Positions 17,280-26,084 of a stretch of DNA of 64,000 bases are shown here, piece after piece. The notes beneath the pieces are model-generated. The model did no database searches. It was given only the letters and a program-made list of their open reading frames with translations, and had not been told where the DNA came from. Positions within the stretch are counted from its first letter, which is position 1. Each line of letters begins with the position of its first letter. The DNA is from Chryseosolibacter sp044507775 (GTDB lineage: Bacteria; Bacteroidota; Bacteroidia; Cytophagales; Cyclobacteriaceae): positions 1 through 64,000 of the forward strand of contig JBIQIY010000005.1 of the NCBI GenBank assembly GCA_044507775.1. The letters run 5' to 3'. Made by a program: the position numbers and the translations under genes.

Positions 17280-19508
17280 ATGGATTTAATGGTATTGTAT
17301 AGGGTCCTGATGAGGAAGTTGTGGATATTGATCACAATACCCATTCTTGCTGGGATTGCTGCCTTTTTCCTTACTTCCAAGATTCCGGACATGTATAAAT
17401 CCACTGCGCAACTGGCGACTGGATTTACTACAAACGATCAGATTACCGTCACGAATGAGGGAAATAACATCCGGGAAGCCGGCATAAAGTTCAACAACCT
17501 CATCGAGACCATGAGTTCCGAGGTCATCCTGACTATGCTCTCGTACCAGCTGATCATTCATGACCTCACGCTGCCTTCACCTTTTCGCACTCCTGGTCCG
17601 ATGACCGACCGCCAATTTACAAAAGCTGACATTGACACTTGCGTCGCTATTGCGAAGCGCAAGCTTGAGCGAAGAGAGCTGTTGTCTTCTTATGACGAAA
17701 ACGAGCGCAAATTGCTGGATCTCATTGCACATTTCGGATATGCTAACTGGCAGCTTCTGGATGACGGGCTTTTCATTATGCGCGTGCGCGACACAGACTA
17801 CGTGAAGGTTCAGTTTGCTTCCGAGAATCCCCTGCTCTCGTCATTTGTTGTAAACACACTCAGCGAAGAGTACATCCGCCATGATAACAATATGAAGTCG
17901 TCCCGGTCGGGTCAGTCCGTGGAGTTCTTTGAAAAACTGGTAGCAGACAAGAAGAAGGAACTCGACGAAAAGACTGCGATCCTGAATGAATACCGATCCA
18001 ACAACAACGTGGTCAATTACGAGATTGAATCCACGACGCGGATTTCGCAGATTTCCGATTATGAAATGAAGCGGACGGAAGCGGCGAACAGGGTGGACGG
18101 CATCCGGCTATCGCTGGCGAACGCGAAAAGGAGGCTGACCAGCCTGGAGAAGGAACCTTCCAAGACAAGTTCGAACGTAAAAATTCTGCAGCTTCAATCG
18201 AAGATCAGCGATCTTACGAAGATCTACGAAGACGGCGGGTCCACTGATGACAAGTTGTTCGCAACCATTAAAGATCTGAGGTATGAGCTTCAGGTTGAAT
18301 TGGATAAAAAGACACAGATCGAAAATGCAGCTGGCAAGCCGCAGTCTCTGCTGGCAGCCGACCTCGAAAACCAGATACAGCAATATGAACTCGAATTGCA
18401 GATTGCAGAAAGCAACCTGCGATCCATTAATTCAACGTTGGCTGGACTGAAGAGTAATGTCTCGGGCATCGCGTCCAAAGAGGCCATCGTAAAAACACTT
18501 TTGGCTGAAGTTGAAAACGTAACAAAAGATTATAATGACGCCGTGCAGCGCTACAGTACGGAAAGGAATAAATCTTTAATCGCCGCAAGTCCGATTCAAC
18601 TTGTGATCCGGGGGCAACCCAATGGCTATCCTGAACGGTCGAAACGATATCTTATCGTCGCATTTGCGGGTGTTGCAAGTTTTCTCCTGTGTGTGATGAG
18701 CATTGTCGGGATCGAATTGATCGATCAGCGCCTGAAAAACCAAATCCAGTACAAGAAGTTTGTCCCGATTCCTTTAACAGGAAGCATAAACTTTATCAAT
18801 AACAAGAAACTGGACCTGAACTATCTTTTTACTCACCCGGTCAAGAGCCCGGAGATGGAGGTGTTCAAGCACTTTCTGAGAAAGTTGAGGTTTGAACTGG
18901 AGTCTTCGAAAGACCGTGTGTTCCTCGTTACAAGCACCAAGGACGGAGAGGGAAAGACATTCCTTACATTGTGCCTTGTGTACTCGCTGAGCCTGGTCAA
19001 GAAGCGGGTGCTCATCATTGATACCAACTTCAGGCATAATTCGTTAACGCAACAGCTGATGATGCGTGGTACGCCGGAGAAGAAGTTGGAGGCAGGTCTT
19101 TTTGTGAAAGGACTTATCGGAAAGGAAAGCGGAGGTGGTGACGAGATGAACGAGGAGGAGTACGCGCAGAGCATCATTTCCCCGACTAATCACAAGGGTA
19201 TCAATATTGTCGGAAATTCGGGTGGCGATCGTTCTCCGTCCGAGATTTTTGCAGGAAGGGATTTTCGGAGGATGATTAACATACTGCTTGAAAGGTATGA
19301 CTATATCTTTATGGAAGGTGCTTCCTTAAACATATACTCTGACACGAAAGAACTCGTCGAGTATGTTGACAAGGTCATAGCGGTATTTTCCTCCCGATCG
19401 GTTATCAAGCAATTGGATCGCGAATCCATTGACTATCTGAAAAAGCTGAATGGGAAACTCATGGGTGGAGTTCTCAACGGCATCGAAATGAAGGAACTTA
19501 AGATCTGA
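17280..19508 (+). CDS. Wzz-type chain-length determinant with degenerate tyrosine-kinase domain
   Basis: A 742-residue polysaccharide co-polymerase. It has a membrane helix near residues 15-33, a periplasmic Wzz domain, long coiled coil (about 200-430), a second helix (about 460-482) and a cytosolic P-loop domain from about 540. Walker A is DGEGKT (555-560), and the A' strand VLIIDTNF is present. Two features of bacterial tyrosine kinases are missing: the Walker B region reads YDYIFMEGAS instead of ending in an Asp, and the C-terminus (LNGIEMKELKI) lacks a tyrosine cluster. It probably regulates chain length and assembly of the exporter, perhaps with ATP binding but altered phosphotransfer. 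It is the first gene of a five-gene plus-strand run. Confidence 0.88.
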   Translation: MDLMVLYRVLMRKLWILITIPILAGIAAFFLTSKIPDMYKSTAQLATGFTTNDQITVTNEGNNIREAGIKFNNLIETMSSEVILTMLSYQLIIHDLTLPSPFRTPGPMTDRQFTKADIDTCVAIAKRKLERRELLSSYDENERKLLDLIAHFGYANWQLLDDGLFIMRVRDTDYVKVQFASENPLLSSFVVNTLSEEYIRHDNNMKSSRSGQSVEFFEKLVADKKKELDEKTAILNEYRSNNNVVNYEIESTTRISQISDYEMKRTEAANRVDGIRLSLANAKRRLTSLEKEPSKTSSNVKILQLQSKISDLTKIYEDGGSTDDKLFATIKDLRYELQVELDKKTQIENAAGKPQSLLAADLENQIQQYELELQIAESNLRSINSTLAGLKSNVSGIASKEAIVKTLLAEVENVTKDYNDAVQRYSTERNKSLIAASPIQLVIRGQPNGYPERSKRYLIVAFAGVASFLLCVMSIVGIELIDQRLKNQIQYKKFVPIPLTGSINFINNKKLDLNYLFTHPVKSPEMEVFKHFLRKLRFELESSKDRVFLVTSTKDGEGKTFLTLCLVYSLSLVKKRVLIIDTNFRHNSLTQQLMMRGTPEKKLEAGLFVKGLIGKESGGGDEMNEEEYAQSIISPTNHKGINIVGNSGGDRSPSEIFAGRDFRRMINILLERYDYIFMEGASLNIYSDTKELVEYVDKVIAVFSSRSVIKQLDRESIDYLKKLNGKLMGGVLNGIEMKELKI

Positions 19509-19512
19509 CACA

Positions 19513-19650
19513 ATGGCTTCCAGACCATTTGAAGATGAGCATGAGGAGCCCGACAAAGGACTCCCCGTGGCGCGCTTCCTCCGGATAGCGGTCACCGCGT
19601 TCGTTTTTGTTGTATTCTTTTATTTTTTCTTAAAGACCCTGATCTGGTAA
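19513..19650 (+). CDS. Small single-pass membrane protein, 45 residues
   Basis: The ATG at 19513 opens a 45-codon frame. It has an acidic N-terminal half (MASRPFEDEHEEPDKG) and one strongly hydrophobic helix (about residues 24-41), ending K-T-L-I-W. It lies four bases after the Wzz-like stop and 21 bases before the polymerase start, filling the gap exactly, in the same orientation. Base composition and the clean charge/helix layout support a real gene. I do not recognise a family; by position it may be an accessory subunit of the co-polymerase or polymerase. Function is unknown. Confidence 0.7.
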   Translation: MASRPFEDEHEEPDKGLPVARFLRIAVTAFVFVVFFYFFLKTLIW

Positions 19651-19671
19651 GAAGGGTGCTACTCTTTGGGA

Positions 19672-21123
19672 ATGCTCAATAGAACAAAGTCACATTCGGT
19701 TACTGATGTCGGAGAATATCTGATCCTGCTTTTCCTGTTCATTGCTTCTCTTGGGATATCCTTACTCGTCAGCCACTTCGGACTCAGCGTCGGATTTATT
19801 ATCATTGGGCTTCTGGTTGGCACGGCTGCATTGATCTGGATCTTTGCAGATTATCGCGTCGGGTTTTACCTGCTCATATTTTATTGCCATGCGCTTTTCG
19901 TTCTTTCGTGGGTCTTTCCACTTCCCATTCCCCCGGGAACGATCGTCGAAGGAATAATGGGGTTAACATTACTGTCGATCCTTATCAAAGTAAATACAGC
20001 ATCCAATCCCATCGCGCGACGCAAGGATGTGCCACTATTAAAGAACCCGATCGCATACCTCATCATTATTTCAACCGCCTACGATTTCATGCAACTCGCC
20101 AATCCTAATTCAATTGGGTTGGTTTATAGCCTGATGGGTTTCAGAGAATCTTTCTACCTGTTGTTCGTTTACATTATCGCCTATTATTTTTTTGACAGAT
20201 ACGAACGAGTCACACAGTTTGCATACTTCTGGATCGGGCTCAGTCTGTTGGCTGCGTTGAACGCCCTACGCCAGGAGTATGTGGGGCTTTTGGATTTCGA
20301 GTGGGAATTCCTCACCAGCGATCCCCGACGCTGGGAATTGTATTTTATTTGGGGGCATATCAGAAAGTGGTCCTTTCTTTCGGATCCGAGCGCATTTGGA
20401 TTGGCGATGACATTTTCGAGTCTCTTCTGTTTCGTGGTCGCCTTGCGTAAATTCAGTATGAGGACGCGATTACTTGCCGTTGCGAGTGCTCTTATAATGA
20501 TGGTGGCGATGTCGTTCTCCGGTACGCGAACGGCGTATGGAGTTGTTCCCCTGGGTATTATGTTTTACTTCCTTATGACGATCAACAGTCCCCGTATGAT
20601 CGTTGCGGGGATCGTTTGTGCGTTTATTGCATTGGGTCTTTATTTCGGTCCTTTTTATGGACCCACGATGAATCGCATCCGATCAACTTTCAATAGCGAA
20701 GATGCTTCTATGAGTTTCCGGGATGTAAAACGGTTCAGGCTTCAGGAACACATAATGTCGCACCCCGTAGGATCGGGGCTGGGCAGGGCTAACGCGATTG
20801 CCGAACAGCTGACCGTCACAGCAGATACAGATAATGGCTTTTTGCGGACGGCGGTCGACAAGGGTATCCCGGGGCTGGCGATTCAATTTGCTCTTTATTT
20901 TGCAGTGATGTTTGTCGGTATAAGGGGTTTCTATGAGGCGCGCGATGAAAAAATAAAATCGTTGTACGCGGCGTTCCTTGCAGGGCTCTTCGGAATGGTC
21001 ATAGCCAACTTCTACCAGGATGTTGTAGACCAGAAACCGTTAAACGTACTTATTATCTCAGTGTTTGCGATTATTTTGAGAATGGAGCATTTTCCGACTA
21101 AAGAAATCCGTCAAACTGATTAA
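19672..21123 (+). CDS. O-antigen polymerase/ligase-like membrane protein (Wzy/WaaL type)
   Basis: A 483-residue polytopic membrane protein with roughly eleven to twelve hydrophobic segments and a large loop between about residues 330 and 390. It contains FSGTRTAYGVVPLG followed by the loop with MSFRDVKRFR and HPVGSGLG, a pattern seen in O-antigen ligase/polymerase (Wzy_C) proteins. It would join repeat units on undecaprenyl diphosphate at the periplasmic face. The ATG at 19672 is chosen; a TTG two codons upstream is possible. Its place between Wzz-like and export genes supports the polymerase role over a ligase role. Confidence 0.85.
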   Translation: MLNRTKSHSVTDVGEYLILLFLFIASLGISLLVSHFGLSVGFIIIGLLVGTAALIWIFADYRVGFYLLIFYCHALFVLSWVFPLPIPPGTIVEGIMGLTLLSILIKVNTASNPIARRKDVPLLKNPIAYLIIISTAYDFMQLANPNSIGLVYSLMGFRESFYLLFVYIIAYYFFDRYERVTQFAYFWIGLSLLAALNALRQEYVGLLDFEWEFLTSDPRRWELYFIWGHIRKWSFLSDPSAFGLAMTFSSLFCFVVALRKFSMRTRLLAVASALIMMVAMSFSGTRTAYGVVPLGIMFYFLMTINSPRMIVAGIVCAFIALGLYFGPFYGPTMNRIRSTFNSEDASMSFRDVKRFRLQEHIMSHPVGSGLGRANAIAEQLTVTADTDNGFLRTAVDKGIPGLAIQFALYFAVMFVGIRGFYEARDEKIKSLYAAFLAGLFGMVIANFYQDVVDQKPLNVLIISVFAIILRMEHFPTKEIRQTD

Positions 21124-21155
21124 TTTTACAATCGCTATAAATTAGTTTACCTCCT

Positions 21156-21860
21156 ATGCAAAAAATTATATTGTCCGCTCTGGGCGTTCTTGCTATAACT
21201 GTGAGTCTTGCCCAAAATGTAGATTACAACAAGATTATTCTACCACAAGGCGCCAAAGATGTATCCATTGAGGAACGCCTGGTCCAGCTCGCCTGGAGGA
21301 ACTATCCTGATAATGCGATCATACAACATCAGATCAACATAGCCAGATATGACCTTAAGCGCGCGCAGTGGTCGTGGCTTGATCGCATCAGCGCCGTCGG
21401 TAACTTGAACGAGTTTACTATCAAGGGACGGGATGACAGTAACGGCATAGTGAATAATTTCTTTCCCCGGTATAACTTTTCGGTGGGCCTGACTCTTGGA
21501 TTTCTTGTTAACACACCTTTGCAGGTTAAGGCCGCGCGGGAGAACCTGATGATAGAGCACGAGGTCAATGACAGGCAGAAGCTTAAGATCAGAGCTGACG
21601 TCCTTCAAAAGTATTCCACCTACAAAATGGCAGTCGAGCTGCTGGATATTCACTCAAAGGCTCTTCAGGACATCGAAGACCGCTTTGCTTTGGTCGAGAC
21701 TAAATTCCGGAACGAGGAAGCAACGCTCAATGAATACAACGGCGTTCTGGAACAACGCAATGGCCATAAGGTGAGGAAAATCAACGCGGAGAATGCTTAC
21801 ATGCAAGCCAAGCTGGCACTCGAGGAAATTATTGGAGTAAGACTGGAAGATGTTTTGTAA
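21156..21860 (+). CDS. Half-length TolC-like outer membrane/periplasmic protein
   Basis: A 234-residue protein with a signal peptide (MQKIILSALGVLAITVSLAQ), then TolC-family features: EERLVQLAWRNYPDNAII with helix, a strand pair (SAVGNLNEF, NFSVGLTLGF), and a long helical hairpin of about 100 residues including a TPLQVKAARENL turn. Full TolC/OMF proteins have two such halves over about 420-450 residues, so this is one structural repeat. It occupies the place where an EPS cluster normally carries a Wza-type export protein, and none is present here. It could form an oligomeric channel or be an accessory. The window contains no ABC or RND pump for it to serve. Confidence 0.78.
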   Translation: MQKIILSALGVLAITVSLAQNVDYNKIILPQGAKDVSIEERLVQLAWRNYPDNAIIQHQINIARYDLKRAQWSWLDRISAVGNLNEFTIKGRDDSNGIVNNFFPRYNFSVGLTLGFLVNTPLQVKAARENLMIEHEVNDRQKLKIRADVLQKYSTYKMAVELLDIHSKALQDIEDRFALVETKFRNEEATLNEYNGVLEQRNGHKVRKINAENAYMQAKLALEEIIGVRLEDVL

Positions 21861-21895
21861 CCAGAGCAGATCGGTGTTCTCGACTTACTGGATAG

Positions 21896-23251
21896 GTGCT
21901 TAATAAGATAAGGTCATCTTATTGGTTGAATTCTGGCTCATTCTCCTTTATGAGCCAGTTCTCGAACGCGTTTTTCGGCTTTATTAACTTCTACTTTTTG
22001 CTGAGGATTTTGTCCAAAACGGATTTTGGCGTTTGGACACTTTTTATCTCTGTGGCTACTTTTATGGAGTTGATCAAGAATGGGTTTATCGGTAGCCCAT
22101 TGGTCAGGTATTCCGTTACTGCAGAGCGCGGGCAGTTGGCGTCGATACTATCTTCGTCTCTCTTGCTAAACATCATTGTCTCATGCATTCAGATAGTCCT
22201 GGTGATTGGCTGTTCACTTTTTTTGAGTGATGTGTGGAATTCACCCCAGCTGTCAGGGCTGTTCATGATCTTTATCGTTGCAACCGTTCTCCTGATTCCG
22301 ATAACGCATTACAACAGTATTCAACAGGCGAATGCGAATTTCAAGGCGAATTTTGTTTCGAACTTTTCCCGCCAGTTCGTTTTCTTCCTTGTCGTTACAA
22401 CCGTTTTTCTATTTAATCTCGAGATCGAATTGTGGCATCTTGCCGTTGCGCATTCCCTTGCGATCATGGTTGCAGCGATTGTTGCCTATACAAACGTGCG
22501 CGGCGTGCTGCCCCGAAAGTTTGTCTACTCAAAACACTGGATGAAAGAACTGTCGCAATACGGAAAGTACACGTTCGGGACAAACATAAGTTCAATGATA
22601 TTGCGAAATGTCGATACGTGGCTGATCGGGGGATTGCTGTCAGCGAATCATGTGACGATCTATAATCCTGCATTGAGAATATCGAACCTGCTGGAAGTTC
22701 CAACCACATCCCTGTCGAGCGTCCTTTTTCCCCGGCTAATTTCACAGATTAAAGAGCGGGGCACACAAGCGGCGAAGGAAATGTATGAGAAGTCGGCCGG
22801 AGCTTTGCTCGGCTTGCTGCTTCCCGTTGTTCTGATGGCTTTGGTTCTTTCGGAGGAGATAATTTACATCATTGCCGGACCTGACTTCGATGAAACTGTG
22901 CCGATATTGAGGATCATCCTGCTCGGTGCTCTGATCATTCCGTTTAACAGGCAGGTCGGCATTACACTGGATGCCATGGGCAAGGCGCGCATCAATTTCT
23001 ATTTTGTGTTGCGAAATGCGGCGATGAATATTGTCGCAACTTACTTTTACATCAAATATTTTGGCGTGATCGGAGCTGCTTATGGCTTACTCACCACCTT
23101 TGTCCTGACTTTCGCAATGAACCAGGTTTATATCCATTATTTGCTCGGGGTCAATATTCTGAATGTGTTCAAACATGCCTTTCGATTCCAGGGTCAATTT
23201 GTGTTTTTTGTGATGGATGTGGTGAACAATCTGAGGCGCAAGGAAGTGTGA
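21896..23251 (+). CDS. Polysaccharide flippase (Wzx/MATE-like)
   Basis: A 451-residue membrane protein with about twelve hydrophobic helices. N-terminal signatures are FFGFINFYFLLRILSKTDFG and the conserved YGKYTFGTNISS region near the middle, typical of polysaccharide biosynthesis flippases of the MOP superfamily. It moves lipid-linked repeat units to the periplasmic face for the polymerase upstream. The start is GTG at 21896, 35 bases after the TolC-like stop. The gene ends four bases from the convergent pyruvyl transferase stop. Confidence 0.9.
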   Translation: MLNKIRSSYWLNSGSFSFMSQFSNAFFGFINFYFLLRILSKTDFGVWTLFISVATFMELIKNGFIGSPLVRYSVTAERGQLASILSSSLLLNIIVSCIQIVLVIGCSLFLSDVWNSPQLSGLFMIFIVATVLLIPITHYNSIQQANANFKANFVSNFSRQFVFFLVVTTVFLFNLEIELWHLAVAHSLAIMVAAIVAYTNVRGVLPRKFVYSKHWMKELSQYGKYTFGTNISSMILRNVDTWLIGGLLSANHVTIYNPALRISNLLEVPTTSLSSVLFPRLISQIKERGTQAAKEMYEKSAGALLGLLLPVVLMALVLSEEIIYIIAGPDFDETVPILRIILLGALIIPFNRQVGITLDAMGKARINFYFVLRNAAMNIVATYFYIKYFGVIGAAYGLLTTFVLTFAMNQVYIHYLLGVNILNVFKHAFRFQGQFVFFVMDVVNNLRRKEV

Positions 23252-23255
23252 CCTT

Positions 23256-24164
23256 TTACCGATCGGCTTCAATCGAAGACTTGCCGGAATACCTTTGCTT
23301 AACATCGTCAAGCGCGCGAAGTAACTCGTCAACTTTTGCATCCAGTACGCTTTCCTTGCTGAGCGTGGGCTTGAGTTTCTTGATTGCCTCCATCTGCTTT
23401 ACTGTGCCGGGTCTCAGGACGGATTCCTGGAAAGCAACATAGCCCTTCGCGAGCGGTTTGTGAAGGAATCCCGGTAAGGCAGGTAGTTTGTCCTTAATGA
23501 CCTTGATAACAAAATCATTGTAAGAATACATCGATCTGATCATGTTCGGTTCGTATTCGAGATCGATCGCGTTTAACCAATCATTCCATTTGAACGCGTT
23601 GATTCCGTTGTAGGCTTTTACAGGAATCCAGGGTGTTCGCAATGCGTCTGCAGCGATGGCTGCGTGCATCGCCTCAGCAATGACAACCTCCGATTCAAGT
23701 ATTTTACTGATCGTGTCAAGAGTAGGCGAAGTGGGGCTTAAATAGAGAATATCCGCCGCTTCACATATACGCTTCCACTCGTATTTCATCTCGCTTTCCC
23801 AGTGAGGCATGAACGCGAACTTGTATTTCTTGGAATGAGGCCCGAAGTCCATTTTTCGCAGTAAGGCCGCACCATCTATGATCGCCTTGTCTGAGGGTAA
23901 ATTGAGGAGTTTGGCCGTTTTTGGGCCTCGTACGCACACGATATCAAAAGAATCGTCGATTTCCGGGAGGCTTCCATAGGCAAAACCACTGCTGAAGATT
24001 ACCTTTTTACGGGCATCGGGATTAATCTCCAGGCCGATTATTGATCCAATCCCACAGAATTCCACTGATGGGTCATCGTCAAAGAAATCAGGGAGGAAGT
24101 GCTCAAAAATGAGGGGATTAAGAGCGTCGCCAAAATTAGGTTCACGATAGTATCGAAGCCGCAT
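23256..24164 (-). CDS. Polysaccharide pyruvyl transferase-family protein
   Basis: A 302-residue protein opening with RLRYYREPNFGDALNP, the usual start of the family (N-x-G-D). It continues with a CVRGPKTAKLL block and a EAMHAAIAADALRTPWIPV block, matching the GT-B-like fold of CsaB/WcaK pyruvyl transferases. It would transfer pyruvate from phosphoenolpyruvate to form ketal groups on the polysaccharide, adding negative charge. It lies on the opposite strand to the flippase and ends against it. The last 50 residues are helical and charged. Confidence 0.87.
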   Translation of the reverse strand: MRLRYYREPNFGDALNPLIFEHFLPDFFDDDPSVEFCGIGSIIGLEINPDARKKVIFSSGFAYGSLPEIDDSFDIVCVRGPKTAKLLNLPSDKAIIDGAALLRKMDFGPHSKKYKFAFMPHWESEMKYEWKRICEAADILYLSPTSPTLDTISKILESEVVIAEAMHAAIAADALRTPWIPVKAYNGINAFKWNDWLNAIDLEYEPNMIRSMYSYNDFVIKVIKDKLPALPGFLHKPLAKGYVAFQESVLRPGTVKQMEAIKKLKPTLSKESVLDAKVDELLRALDDVKQRYSGKSSIEADR

Positions 24165-24270
24165 CTACAATTAAGCCTTGAGAAGAAATGATCTTAGATT
24201 TCCCAAAATATGCTATTTTTTGCACTAGATCCTACTTATTTTTGACAGTTATAGCCCAGCTAAATTACCT

Positions 24271-25176
24271 ATGAATCTGTTCCAGAATCCCGGCTGGATC
24301 AACAAGAGCATCCTCGATTTCAGGAAGCTTGATGAGGTCCCGCAAAGCTTGTTTGATGAAATCAACGATAACCTTGACAGGGTTATCAGCAGCAAGCCTG
24401 TAATCTCGATTATTATTGCCGCATGGAACGAAGAGACGAACATCATCAGATGTCTGTATACACTTTCAAAAAGCAAGACTTCTTTTCCCTTTGAGATAAT
24501 CGTTGTTAACAATAACTCGAAGGATCGCACGCAGGAAACACTTGATCGTCTGCACGTGCGCTCTTTGTTTGAGACGAAGCAAGGATGTGGCCCTGCACGA
24601 CAATTAGGACAAGAAAAAGCATACGGCGATTACGTGCTGCTTGCCGATGCAGATTGCCTGTACCCCGATTGCTGGGTGGAAGAAATGGGCAAGGCACTGA
24701 TAAAGGATGGAGTTGTTTGTGTTTACGGCAGGTATTCCTTCCTGGCACAAGAGGGCCAATCACGATTCAAGTTTGCAATCTATGAAGCGATGAAGGACCT
24801 CGTCGCAGAGGTGAGACACATCAAGCGTCCTCATTTGAATGCGTATGGAATCAGCATGGGATATGTGCGCTCACTGGGCCTGAAAGCCGGATATATCGAC
24901 AGAAACGTGAGGGGTGATGATGGAAGGTTGTGTTTCGACCTGATGCCTTTTGGAAAAGTAGTCCAGGTTCGTTCCCGAAAAGCAAGGGCGTGGACCGGTT
25001 CCCGAACACTTGAGCGAGATGGTAGCTTTACGCGGGCACTTGTTTCCCGATTCCTGATCGAAATTTCCAGGATTCATATCTATTTCAAGAAGCAACCTGC
25101 CCATGACACGAAGACTTCTGAAAACGAAGAGTACAAGCTGGTTAAAATGTTTGAAAAGACCGCCAAGAAAAGTTGA
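24271..25176 (+). CDS. GT2-family glycosyltransferase
   Basis: A 301-residue cytosolic glycosyltransferase, GT-A fold. SIIIAAWNEETNIIRCL starts the nucleotide-sugar-binding region, VVNNNSKDRT follows, and the metal-binding DxD-type motif is LLADADCLYP. A GDDGRLCFDL segment is probably the catalytic acidic region. It has no membrane helices. It adds one sugar to the lipid-linked unit; donor and linkage are unknown. It leads a plus-strand trio with the next glycosyltransferase (29-base gap) and the glycoside hydrolase. Confidence 0.9.
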   Translation: MNLFQNPGWINKSILDFRKLDEVPQSLFDEINDNLDRVISSKPVISIIIAAWNEETNIIRCLYTLSKSKTSFPFEIIVVNNNSKDRTQETLDRLHVRSLFETKQGCGPARQLGQEKAYGDYVLLADADCLYPDCWVEEMGKALIKDGVVCVYGRYSFLAQEGQSRFKFAIYEAMKDLVAEVRHIKRPHLNAYGISMGYVRSLGLKAGYIDRNVRGDDGRLCFDLMPFGKVVQVRSRKARAWTGSRTLERDGSFTRALVSRFLIEISRIHIYFKKQPAHDTKTSENEEYKLVKMFEKTAKKS

Positions 25177-25205
25177 CTACTACATCAAACAAGGATTGAG
25201 TAATT

Positions 25206-26081
25206 GTGTTTAGTTTTGAAAGGATTGTACGTGATATCAGGGATCAATACCTAAGGCGGTACAACGACGAGCCGCTACCAGCCGAAATCTATTCGGCACA
25301 GTTGCCCCGAAAAAAAGTCTCATTCTGCACTACTTGTATGAACAGGCTTTTTCATTTGAAGAAGACATTCCTTCGAAACATTCAGGATAACATGAGATAT
25401 GGTGACGTCGAGTTTGTTCTGGTCAACTATAATTCTCAGGATGACCTGGACAACTGGGCCCGGAAGAATCTCAAGCCGTACATCGATCGGGGAATTGTAA
25501 ATTATTATCGAACTGACATCCCCGAAATTTTCCATGCGTCCAAGGCAAAAAACCTGGCGCATAAGGTTGCGACCGGAGAAATTGTGGTAAACCTTGACGG
25601 CGATAATTATACAGGCAAAGACTTCGCGTTTTATGTAAACTACAAGATGTCTCAGCTTGGCGACAAGGCACTCTTGCAGTTCAAGAAGGCCCCATATTGG
25701 GGAACGGAAGGCAGAATTGCCATTGCAAAGCAGTACTTCATGGAATTGGGTGGATACGATGAAGACCTTGCCGCTATCGGACATGAAGATCACGATTTCA
25801 TGGATCGTGCAAAAGCGTACGGTATGGTGTATGAGAACATCCAGATCGAAAACTTTCTGCATTACCTGAGTAATACAACAAAGGAAAAGGCGGTCAACTG
25901 CACTACTGACAATACTGACTTCTATGTACTGGAATCTCTAAATAGAAAAACTTCCATGCAGAATATCGAAGAAGGGAAGCTTATCGCGAATCCGGACGGG
26001 TGGGGCCTGACACCTCTCTTCAAGAATTTTTCGACTGAAGCCGTTATTTATGATGTCAAGAGCATGGGTCAAACAATATAA
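25206..26081 (+). CDS. Glycosyltransferase family A protein
   Basis: A 291-residue GT-A fold enzyme. It has KKVSFCTTCMNRLFHLKKTF, then FVLVNYNSQDDLDNW, a DGDNYTGKDF acidic motif, and an AIGHEDHDFMDRA motif (E-D-x-D/H type) resembling the galactosyltransferase-like C-terminal region of GT2/GT27-like proteins. The start is GTG at 25206; no ATG precedes it in frame. It probably extends the repeat unit. The following glycoside hydrolase begins three bases after the stop, so the two are tightly linked. Confidence 0.87.
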   Translation: MFSFERIVRDIRDQYLRRYNDEPLPAEIYSAQLPRKKVSFCTTCMNRLFHLKKTFLRNIQDNMRYGDVEFVLVNYNSQDDLDNWARKNLKPYIDRGIVNYYRTDIPEIFHASKAKNLAHKVATGEIVVNLDGDNYTGKDFAFYVNYKMSQLGDKALLQFKKAPYWGTEGRIAIAKQYFMELGGYDEDLAAIGHEDHDFMDRAKAYGMVYENIQIENFLHYLSNTTKEKAVNCTTDNTDFYVLESLNRKTSMQNIEEGKLIANPDGWGLTPLFKNFSTEAVIYDVKSMGQTI

Positions 26082-26084
26082 ATA

